The position numbers were made by a program, and so were the translations under genes. Of a stretch of DNA of 54,407 nt, positions 44,474-53,500 are shown in pieces (position 1 is the stretch's first letter; every line of letters starts with the position of its first letter). Under the pieces are notes generated by a model. The model was not told where the DNA came from. It ran no database searches and was given only the letters and a program-made list of their open reading frames with translations. The DNA lies in NCBI RefSeq assembly GCF_004354815.1, contig NZ_QWJI01000014.1, forward strand, positions 1 through 54,407. The letters run 5' to 3'. The DNA comes from Cardinium endosymbiont of Culicoides punctatus. Its GTDB lineage: Bacteria; Bacteroidota; Bacteroidia; Cytophagales; Amoebophilaceae.

Positions 44474-45553
44474 TTAAATAAGAAATTCTTTTAAAAAATT
44501 CTGTATTAATATAGGTTTAGGCAAACCGTCAACTTCAATTTGATTGAATGGATGTAAAGAATATTTATTAAATAAATTTTCTCCATTTTGCAAAAAATCC
44601 TGGGTTGCTTCCATATGATGGAATTTTACAAATAATCTTTGGTGGGTTAATAGATGTTTCTTCTCGTTTTCGTAAGAAATGATCGATAGGTTATGTTTTT
44701 GTGCTAAAACCAGTAAAGGATCATTGATGTGATCTAGTTCCAGACGATGTTCATTCTCTAATAAATAGAAATCATACATGCCTTTCCAAATATCATTATG
44801 GATACGTTTTTTCATATATAACAGATTTTTGTATTTAATAACTATATAATCAAAGTAACGATGCTTTTTATTTAGTTTGGTTGTTTTAATAGGGATTTTT
44901 TTTTGACTATTTGTATGGAAGGCAACGCAGTACGGATTAAAGATACAAGTAACGCAAAGGGGTGCAGCTGGTGTGCACTGTAATGCACCAAAATCCATAA
45001 TAGCTTGACTATATACATCAGGTTGGTCTTGATCTACCAAAGCAGTTGCAAGTTGATGGATTTGTTTTCTACCATATGTTGTACCAATGTCCTCCGTGAG
45101 GCCAAAAATACGTGTCAATACTCTGTAAACATTACCATCTACTGCGGCTACGATTTCTTTAGAAGATACTGCAGCAATAGCCGCAGCTGTATAGGGACCT
45201 ATTCCCTTTAGTTTCAATAATGTTTGATAGCTACTAGGAAATATGCCATTATATTGTTTCACAACTGTTTGTGCACAGTAATGTAAGTTACGTGCCCTGC
45301 TATAGTAACCTAAGCCTTGCCATATGCGAAGAACCTCTTGTTCCGTTGCTTTAGCTAATGCTATTACAGTAGGGTATTGGGCTATAAAACGTTCATAGTA
45401 AGGCAATCCCTGTGCCACTCTTGTCTGTTGTAGAATGACTTCCGATAGCCATATTTTATATGGGTCTTTGGTAGTACGCCAAGGTAAAAAACGTTGGTGT
45501 ACTTTATACCATGAGCATAGCAGATCACGAAAAACGGAGTAAGGAATAGCCAT
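44474..45553 (-). CDS. mutY: A/G-specific adenine glycosylase
   Basis: Removes A opposite 8-oxoguanine. The 359 residues show catalytic Glu38 in WLSEVILQQTRV, the helix-hairpin-helix LKGIGPYTA at 114-122, Asp139 in AAVDGNVYR, and the 4Fe-4S ligands Cys193, Cys200, Cys203 and Cys209 with C-x6-C-x2-C-x5-C spacing. The C-terminal NUDIX-like domain that recognises 8-oxoG (from about 230) is present. All key residues are intact. Confidence 0.95.
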   Translation of the reverse strand: MAIPYSVFRDLLCSWYKVHQRFLPWRTTKDPYKIWLSEVILQQTRVAQGLPYYERFIAQYPTVIALAKATEQEVLRIWQGLGYYSRARNLHYCAQTVVKQYNGIFPSSYQTLLKLKGIGPYTAAAIAAVSSKEIVAAVDGNVYRVLTRIFGLTEDIGTTYGRKQIHQLATALVDQDQPDVYSQAIMDFGALQCTPAAPLCVTCIFNPYCVAFHTNSQKKIPIKTTKLNKKHRYFDYIVIKYKNLLYMKKRIHNDIWKGMYDFYLLENEHRLELDHINDPLLVLAQKHNLSIISYENEKKHLLTHQRLFVKFHHMEATQDFLQNGENLFNKYSLHPFNQIEVDGLPKPILIQNFLKEFLI

Positions 45554-46163
45554 TCAATACACTATTTTAGTAGCACTAAAAAGCAAATTTTTCATATTTC
45601 AATAAAGCATTGAATGAATTGCTATTTATAGTTTAATACTACTGTAAAATAATAAATTTATATGAAGGTTGTATGTTCATCACATACTATATAGATTTTT
45701 TCTCTGTTTTTTATATAAATATCTTTAAAAGATCATATAATCAAAAAATTAATATTTAGCTATTTTAATAGACTGGTTTATACACAGTGTTTTCAACTCA
45801 AAGTGCTAAAGTCCTGACAGATATGCACAACATATAACAGATTCCTATTATTGGATGATTTACAGTACTGTACAATTTACTAGCATATGTGTATTTGTAA
45901 AAAATGAAAAAATCTTGTTTTTACAAAAAAATTACCTATACTGTGTTGTGTTTAAGGCACTATGAATTTTGTATTTCTCTTAAAAAAGAGTGCTCTTTTT
46001 TTAATTAGTATTGATTGAAAATATAAAGAGAAAAATTGGTTTATAATAATTGATATTATATGGAAATACAAAATCAGTCTCTATATCTCAATATGTATAT
46101 GTCTTAAAGTTAAGACGTGAAAGTTTATGTTATGTACTTTATACGATTAAATAATATAATGCA
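45554..46163. other. AT-rich intergenic stretch with decayed repeat
   Basis: 610 bp between divergent mutY and the large ankyrin gene. No ORF or RNA gene is seen. The segment at 45715-45817 is an inverted, diverged copy of 28896-28985 and ends with GTGCTAAAGTCCTG, which resembles an insertion-sequence terminus. Confidence 0.5.
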
Positions 46164-48356
46164 ATGTATATACATCATCACCGCTCATGTACATATGCCC
46201 ATTTCATATTAATATGTATTGCGTTTTTATGCTTTACTACCGCTTGCAGTAGGTTAAATCATAACTATAATATTAAACCTGACCAATCAGCCACTGGAAC
46301 AATGGCTGGAACAAGTGTTGCTTCTAGTTCTGCACAAGATTCTCATGTTGGTTGCAACAATTCCCCTGTGCTTGTTGAACCAGAATGGGAAAAGTTGATA
46401 AAAGAAATAGGTTCGTTTTTAAAGAAATCTTTCCAAGAAAACAAACAAGAGGAGTTATCACTACACCATGCTGTCTGGATAGGTAATCATACTGTTGTGA
46501 AACAGCTTTGTTTAGAGCATCCGGAGTATATCAACAAAAAAATTGCAGCAATGGGTAGTATTACGCCACTCCATTTGGCGATTTACAAAGAGGAAAATGC
46601 TTGTATCCCCTTACTTATGGAGCATGGTGCAGATATAGATAGTTTAATAGAACCATTCCAAATACAACCCATACATATAGCAGCTAGCCGTGGTTATTCG
46701 TCTATTATACAAACCTTGTTGGAGGCAGGATCTTCTATAAATATTACCGATTCAGAAGGAAAAACACCATTGCATTGGGCAGTAATGAATGGAGACATTA
46801 ATTGTGTAAAAGAATTATTAAACAAAGGAAGTAATCCCAATAAGCGAGATCATTCAGGTGATGCTCCCTTATGTTTAGCTTTGCGTTATGGCAATCCGTA
46901 TGTTATTGAATTATTGATTAAAGCAGATAGTAATGTTGCCTGTGACCACTGCATGAATAGTGATACGGACAAACTTCTTCGTTGGGCTATTGCTAATCAA
47001 CAGGATCGTTGTATAGAAGCCTTATCGCATAAAGAGGGCATTCGAGTTGATATTTATAGCAAAGATGATACTGGCATATCCTTATTGGAATTGGCTATGC
47101 AGCTAGGCAACATTATGTGTCTTAAAGCATTGCTTATAAGAGAAAAAGGCCTATTACACTTTAGGGATAGCAAAGGTAACACTGTTCTCCATTTGGTAGC
47201 AGAGCATGGCTATGTAAAAATATTGGAAAGTATATTAGCCACTGTAGGGGTTGATCTAAATACAAACAATAGTGAGGGAAAAACACCCCTACATCTAGCA
47301 GTTATAGGAGGCCATACAGTAATCATAAACATGCTGCTTGCTACACGTAAAATCGATATAAATGAAACCGATAGCTATTGCATGAGCGCTCTTAATTATG
47401 CAATGAAAAATAGAGAATCTCCAGATATTATTGTAGCATTGTTATCCATACCTGGTATTGAGGTAGATGAAGATAATGGAAAAGAGTTATTACACTGGAC
47501 CGTTGAAAATGGCCATATAGAAAGCGTACAAGCACTATTGGAAATTAAGGGTATCGATGTAAATATAAAAAATAATGGTCAGTCTGCTCTTTATTTGGCA
47601 GCAAGAAAAGGTCGTGTAGATGTAGCCAAATTGCTCATAAATAAAGGAGCTAAGATAAATGAAAAAAATAATAATATTTGGTCTCCTCTTTATGCAGCGG
47701 CAAAAAATGGACATACATCTGTAGCCGAGTTACTTATAAATAATGGAGCGAATGTAAATGAAGAAGATAAATGGGGAGACACTCCTCTTTATGTGGCAAC
47801 AATCAATGGTCATACATCTGTAGTCTTGTTACTCATAAATAAAGGAGCCGAGGTGAATAAAAAAAATAATAATAGTTGGTCCCCTCTTTATGTAGCAGCA
47901 AAAAATGGACATACATCTGTAGCCGAGTTACTTATAAATAATGGAGCGAATGTAAATGAAAGAGATAAATGGGGATATACACCTCTTGATGATGCAGAGC
48001 AATACGGCCATAAAGTTGTAGCTGATCTATTAATAGAAAAGGGAGCTAAGGTAAATAAAAAAAATAACTGCGACCAAATCCCACCAGATTCTTCAAGTAT
48101 TCAAGATGTTTGTAAGTGTTCTAATCGGTATCAATGTACTAAATGTGGATTTCATTGTCCTAATGATAATTGTCTTTGCCATTGTGCCCATCACTGTGAG
48201 ACTTTATGCAATAACTGCGAATCTTGCTGTGGATGCCCTAATTGTGCATGTGTAAGAGAACAAGTATTAGCTTGTCAACAAGAGCGTGAACGACAAGCAA
48301 AAAAAGAACATGATCGATTGTTAGGTATTGAAGAACAAAGAACATTGAAAAAATAA
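46164..48356 (+). CDS. Large ankyrin-repeat lipoprotein with cysteine-rich C-terminal module
   Basis: 730 residues. The signal helix (about 12-28) ends in the lipobox TTAC (Cys about 29). A linker (30-100) is followed by about 16 ankyrin repeats (100-640), many ending DVN or EVN with INKGA. Two repeat pairs are nearly identical at DNA level. The tail (about 648-703) holds 17 cysteines, with CGFHCPNDNC, HHC and CCGC, and is followed by a charged end. The tail matches the cysteine-rich parts of the next two proteins, for example CKWFCPNWEC. Paired C-x2-C and C-x-C spacings suggest zinc binding or multiple disulfides. It is probably exported. Confidence 0.88.
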   Translation: MYIHHHRSCTYAHFILICIAFLCFTTACSRLNHNYNIKPDQSATGTMAGTSVASSSAQDSHVGCNNSPVLVEPEWEKLIKEIGSFLKKSFQENKQEELSLHHAVWIGNHTVVKQLCLEHPEYINKKIAAMGSITPLHLAIYKEENACIPLLMEHGADIDSLIEPFQIQPIHIAASRGYSSIIQTLLEAGSSINITDSEGKTPLHWAVMNGDINCVKELLNKGSNPNKRDHSGDAPLCLALRYGNPYVIELLIKADSNVACDHCMNSDTDKLLRWAIANQQDRCIEALSHKEGIRVDIYSKDDTGISLLELAMQLGNIMCLKALLIREKGLLHFRDSKGNTVLHLVAEHGYVKILESILATVGVDLNTNNSEGKTPLHLAVIGGHTVIINMLLATRKIDINETDSYCMSALNYAMKNRESPDIIVALLSIPGIEVDEDNGKELLHWTVENGHIESVQALLEIKGIDVNIKNNGQSALYLAARKGRVDVAKLLINKGAKINEKNNNIWSPLYAAAKNGHTSVAELLINNGANVNEEDKWGDTPLYVATINGHTSVVLLLINKGAEVNKKNNNSWSPLYVAAKNGHTSVAELLINNGANVNERDKWGYTPLDDAEQYGHKVVADLLIEKGAKVNKKNNCDQIPPDSSSIQDVCKCSNRYQCTKCGFHCPNDNCLCHCAHHCETLCNNCESCCGCPNCACVREQVLACQQERERQAKKEHDRLLGIEEQRTLKK
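47679..47974 (+). repeat. 198-bp-period direct repeat within the ankyrin gene
   Basis: The 98 bp at 47679-47776 recur at 47877-47974 with only about five differences. The period of 198 bp equals two 33-residue ankyrin units. This indicates a recent duplication of a two-repeat block. Confidence 0.8.
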
Positions 48357-48439
48357 CTTAGTGTGATGCTATACAATGTATGAGATGGTAGAAACACTTA
48401 GATCGATGAATATCAGTACATAAAGTAATATAATAAACT

Positions 48440-49135
48440 ATGAAAAAGATACTTGCTGGTATTTTAGCCATAAATACTTTTTTAATTGGTTGTAATAAAA
48501 TAACTGCGTTTGAATCACCTGGTGGCCATAAGGATGGAAGTGTTACGACCTTTGAATTAGGGCATGGTAAAAAGATGGCTATATACCCAGATACAGATAA
48601 CACGGGGAAATGGAAGGCGACCATTACAGACTGTTCATATAAAAAAACCTATACGATCATATGGGGAAATGGTATTTCTCTTTCAAGTATCCGAGATGGC
48701 TCGTGGCTCTCACGACACCATATGGAAATGGGTAATTCTCATCTCTACATAGGTCCGTGTGTGTTGCGTGGTGGTGGGAATAATAGCTCTTCCACTTCTG
48801 TTACTTGTGATACGAAAAAATTTTCCATTTGTAATAGACCAGAATGTAGGGAGTATCGGCTTATATGTAAATACTGTAAATGGTTTTGTCCTAACTGGGA
48901 ATGTGCTAAACACTGTAATTGTGGTTGCAAGAGTCATATAGTTATGTGTCCTGGATGTCATGCTTGTCCTTATTGTCAAAAACCATGTAAACAATGTTGT
49001 GGGTGTGTGGTAATGCGATGTGCATCCTGCAAAACAACCATCGAAGATTGTAATTGGAAAGCTAGGAATTTGATTTGTTCAAATTGTGGAAGAAAAGATC
49101 CTGAAGTGATTGTACGTGGAGTAAAAAAAGTATAA
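48440..49135 (+). CDS. Cysteine-rich lipoprotein with GGHK/YIG domain (small form)
   Basis: 231 residues of unknown family. The signal helix ends in LIGC (Cys18). Residues about 25-115 form a domain with landmarks GGHKDGS (28-34), KWKATITD, WLSRHH (89-94) and YIGPCVLRGGG (103-113). Residues 120-216 are extremely cysteine-rich (26 Cys in the whole protein), with C-x2-C, C-x-C and CCGC groupings. They include CKWFCPNWEC, shared with the preceding ankyrin protein. It starts 83 bp after that gene and is followed after 3 bp by a paralogue, so the two are one operon. It is probably a surface or periplasmic zinc-binding or disulfide-stabilised protein. Confidence 0.85.
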   Translation: MKKILAGILAINTFLIGCNKITAFESPGGHKDGSVTTFELGHGKKMAIYPDTDNTGKWKATITDCSYKKTYTIIWGNGISLSSIRDGSWLSRHHMEMGNSHLYIGPCVLRGGGNNSSSTSVTCDTKKFSICNRPECREYRLICKYCKWFCPNWECAKHCNCGCKSHIVMCPGCHACPYCQKPCKQCCGCVVMRCASCKTTIEDCNWKARNLICSNCGRKDPEVIVRGVKKV

Positions 49136-49138
49136 ACT

Positions 49139-50404
49139 ATGAAAAAAATATTTGCTGGTATTTTATTTATAAATACTTTTTTATCCGGTTGTAATAAAAC
49201 CACTTGTTTGCAAAACAATATGCAATCACAGGCTACCTTTGAGTTATCTAAAATGAATGATACATCCATTTGTTCACTTGGTGGCCATAAGAATGGTAGT
49301 ATTACGGCCTTTGAATTAGATCATGGTAAAAAGATAGCCATATATCCAGATACAGATAACCCAGGGCAATGGAAGGCTACCATTACAGATTTCAGAGATA
49401 AATTTTCACATGAAAAAACCTATATGGTCATATGGGAGAAGGGTATTTCTCTTTCAAGTATCCGAGATGGCTCGTGGCTCTCACGTAACCATATGGTAAT
49501 TGATGATGCTCATATCTATATAGGTTCGTGTGGATTGCGTGGTGGAGGATATTGGTGGCCATATGCATGTGATAAATGTTTGTGTTTTAACAAATGGTGG
49601 ATATGCGAGCAATGTGGACTCGCCTGTGATGAAGGAGAGAGTGGTTTAGCCTGGGCTTGGACTATTGGAAGCCACTTTGTTACATTAGGTGCCAATACAT
49701 TATATATAAGTGGAGTTGAACTTTATAAACTTTTGGGCCATAAGTGTAGCCGAGACAATTATGAAACTACTCTTACCAGGAGATTCTGTTTGAGTCATTG
49801 TGGTACAGATAAAAATGGATGTGTGCGCAGTAAAATGTGTAGACTCCATTGGAGTAGTTGCCCTAGGTGCAATCAATGTTCCATCTGTGAGGCATATTGC
49901 CGTACATGTTGTGGATGTATGAAGAGACAAATGGAAAAAATTCGTTCTAGGATTAATGTTGATCGATCAATTATTAGACCTATAAATCAGTTGGTAAACA
50001 ATGAAAAAAGAGAAAATGATATGATGGAGATAGCTCAACAAGTTAATGCAGAAGCATGCAAAGCGGAACAAGAATGCAAAAAAAATGAAGCTATTAAAAG
50101 AACAGCAGAAGTGCTAAACAATACTTATTATGCTGTTCCTAAATGCACTAACATTGATACTAATACCAGTACTGATTCTGAAACTAATATTAGCACTGAG
50201 AATGAGACTGAAATTAGCACCAAAGATGGCTTATCTGCTCAAGCTTTATTTACGATCACAGCAAATACAGATGGGGGTAGAGAAGTCTTAGCAGAACTGT
50301 TAGAAAAAGGAATGTCTCTTAATGAAGCTGTTCCGTCTATTATACCTCATATCCCAGTTAATGTAGTGGAAGATATAAACGATATATCTAAAATAAAGAA
50401 ATAA
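49139..50404 (+). CDS. Cysteine-rich lipoprotein with GGHK/YIG domain (long form)
   Basis: The 421-residue tandem paralogue of the preceding protein. The first 20 codons are nearly identical (KKIFAGILFINTFLSGCNK; lipobox LSGC, Cys18). The GGHK domain follows at 48-137, with GGHKNGS, QWKATITD, WLSRNH (113-118) and YIGSCGLRGGG (127-137). A cysteine-rich region (144-260) comes next, split by a hydrophobic insertion around 168-195 (WAWTIGSHFVTLGANTLYI) that could be membrane-associated. CCGC closes it. The unique tail (260-421) has a charged helix, a Thr/Ser/Glu-rich stretch (STDSETNISTENETEIST) and a last segment resembling short helical repeats. Function unknown. Confidence 0.85.
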   Translation: MKKIFAGILFINTFLSGCNKTTCLQNNMQSQATFELSKMNDTSICSLGGHKNGSITAFELDHGKKIAIYPDTDNPGQWKATITDFRDKFSHEKTYMVIWEKGISLSSIRDGSWLSRNHMVIDDAHIYIGSCGLRGGGYWWPYACDKCLCFNKWWICEQCGLACDEGESGLAWAWTIGSHFVTLGANTLYISGVELYKLLGHKCSRDNYETTLTRRFCLSHCGTDKNGCVRSKMCRLHWSSCPRCNQCSICEAYCRTCCGCMKRQMEKIRSRINVDRSIIRPINQLVNNEKRENDMMEIAQQVNAEACKAEQECKKNEAIKRTAEVLNNTYYAVPKCTNIDTNTSTDSETNISTENETEISTKDGLSAQALFTITANTDGGREVLAELLEKGMSLNEAVPSIIPHIPVNVVEDINDISKIKK

Positions 50405-50515
50405 AGAAATATATTGAGTCGCTGCTCTTAGGAAAGACTACCCGAAGTTAGTAATGCGATAATAGACGCATTTGTTTCATATAAATATAAATTAGATTGA
50501 TTTAAAATAGTTTTT

Positions 50516-53500
50516 ATGATTCATTTCCCATGTAAGCGTCTTATTGCCCATATACTGTTATTTGGTCAGTTGCTGTCCAGCTGTCAAAGTCACACTTCAT
50601 TCCATTGGAGGGCCATCAAGCACCGCAAGCAGTCACAGCCCTTGCAAAACGGTCCTTTGTTTATAGCTCCTGATCCGATTACTTATATATCCAAAGGAGG
50701 ACATAAAGTACACTTTAAACAAGCATCACAAAAAAAATGGATTGCCTCTGTAGCAGAAAACCTACCTAAAGGTTTTAGTCGAACATTCGAGAACCTGCCT
50801 ATTCGTTGCCAAAATCCCTACAGTGTAGAGATCCTATCTAACTATACACCAGCGTGGCATTCCCGTCATATTCATGTTATATTCCCTTCCACAAAAACAG
50901 GTACCACTGGTCTAATTTACATTGGTAGCATGGGATTACCGGGAGGTGCAGAAGGCGATGCTACCGGGGAAGCATCTAATTCTCATGAAATAGAATGGCA
51001 AGCAGGGGATATCTGTTGGTACTATAGTGAACAAAACGATACTAGAATAAAAGCAACTATTCTTAAAGTTCATTCAGATATTCGCCTTGCAGCATATATT
51101 ATACTTACAGTTGATAATACTGACCATTTATATCATGTTTCTGTTCCAGCAGAAAAATTTATCGATTGGCAGCAGCAGCATGGTTTTGATCGTAATAAAC
51201 AATGGAAAAAAAATGAATCATGTCATTACTATAGTGAAGAACAGCAAACCTTTTTTTCAGCCAGTGTTTATGGCTTTGAGCATAAGAACATCCCCTATTA
51301 TACGATACAAGAGCATGGAGCAAATCAAGAAAAAAATGTACCCGGTGATCGATTATTTCCTATAGAAGGTGAAAATAGTACCACATCCCAACAAGCAAAC
51401 GCAGAGGAATCCACAGGATCGAATAGACAAGGATCAATCCAAGAAGAAGCTAACATAGACCAGGATCAGCAAGAAGACCAAGAACAACCTCAATCAGAAC
51501 GTAGAACTACCCCTCCTGACTATCAAAAAATGGCTGATAATCTAGTTGAATCCAGCCTTATGATCAGTGACGAAACACTTCCTTTATCCTTACACAAAGA
51601 CACCTTTACAACGCTTTGGTCTCAGATTAAATCTATCTATCCTCCCGAAGAATTAGGTAATCTATTGGTCCACCTACAAGTACTTCAAGTTACTTATAAC
51701 TTAGATATTGTTACATTAAACGCTTTACTTAGCTTTTTTACCCCTTATATAGATTCCCAGTTAACCACTCTAGTGGACCACCCCGATAATTGGCTTTTTC
51801 AGTTTCGAAAGAATTGGCTTTTAACGACGCACCCCTCTTTGCACACAACCCCTCGATTGTTAAAATATATGTCCAGTTTACCCTGGGATGCCCATCAGAT
51901 TCAATCCCTTCTTGATTGTATTACCATCTCACCAGATATTGATAAAGATACAAACCCTGTCTTGTCTTGTTTGATCTACATGGCTAAATATCAAGTTCCT
52001 TATGTTTACTTTTTTCAAGCCATACACCCTTACCAAAAGGCGGAATGCCCATTACCTTGGTCCCTCATTCCCAGTATACTTTCCCAATACGCGTTATCCA
52101 CTCAGCATACTACCCTTTATAGTGCAACGCCAAAACTTGCTCCTTTATTACAACATTTTTTACATGACGGCATTAAACACACCCATTTGGATAAGCATCT
52201 GACCTATATCCATGAACGATATGAAGATGCTCCATCATCAGAACAAAAGGATTTAATTGAAAAATGGCTTCAATCACTTACCCTACTATCCGACCATCTT
52301 CTTTCCCCTGACGTACTCATATCCGCTCTAGATCTTCTAGAAGGCAAGGACCCTAAATACTGGCCCGAAGCCATTCATGACTATCTACAAGAAAAGGTTT
52401 TTAAATACACCCATACCTATGATGACGATGAATTGATTGCCCTTTTAAAGGAAAAATCTCCAGCTGTTTCCTATTTAGATGACCAGATATCTAAAGACTA
52501 TTCATCTTTACGCTCTGTTTATCAATCTACTTCACAACTAGCACCCGGAAAAGGGCCCATCTCTCAATGGAATGATAAAACCATTCAGCACTGGTCTGAT
52601 GCCTATAAAAGAAAACCCAATAGCGTTCCCATTACTGAGCAATTGGCCGTTATTATGCGTGGCGTATCCATTGTTCATAAGATTACCCCACGCACCACTC
52701 AACTTCTTTCTACGCTTTCCCTTTACCATAATGATCAATCAAAAAGTAGGGGTCGCATTGCACAGATCAATACCGGAGAGGGTAAATCTTTGATCATAGC
52801 GATGTTGGCTATACTTCATAGCCTACAAGGAAAAAAAGTAGACATACTTACTACTTCTACAGAGCTTTCTACCCGAGAAGCCAAAGAACAATCCCCTCTT
52901 TTTTCCCTTTTTGGTCTCACAGTAGAAGCAAACAGTCCTAGGAAAAATGGTAAACCAATCGCAGATGAGATAAAGAAAACGCTCTATCAGAGCGATATTC
53001 TCTATGGTACACCCAGCAATTTCCAAGGAGACATACTACGTACAGAATTTTCTGGTAAAGATATCCGTGGGAACCGCGGCTTTCAGGTAGCCATTGTAGA
53101 TGAAGCCGATAGCATGTTATTCGATAACCGCCTTAACTCTACCTATCTATCTGAGCATGCGCCTCATATGACCCATTTAGAGCTTCCCATAGCTGCTGCC
53201 TGGGGTCATCAACAACGGATCAAAAACCATTGTATAGATCGTAAAGGAACTATCTATTTTGTTAAACAAGATTTTATAACAGATGGTAAAGAAATTCAAT
53301 TATTTATAAACAACCAATCGGTAAAACTTAGTGAAGAAGAGGAGTCATCCTATATCATTCCTTTAGGTAGCCCTGTTGATCAGGAAACCCTTATGATAAA
53401 AAATTCGGAGGATTACCTTAATACATTGCTCCGTACCCCCACTGCAGAAGAGTCTCAAGTTCTGAATACGAAATGGAAGAAAGCACATGATGCATATATA

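Noticed and set aside
51801-51815. GTTTCGAAAGAA resembling the arm of the inverted repeat at 3650
   Set aside because: It lies in the SecA-like coding frame without a partner arm; chance similarity.
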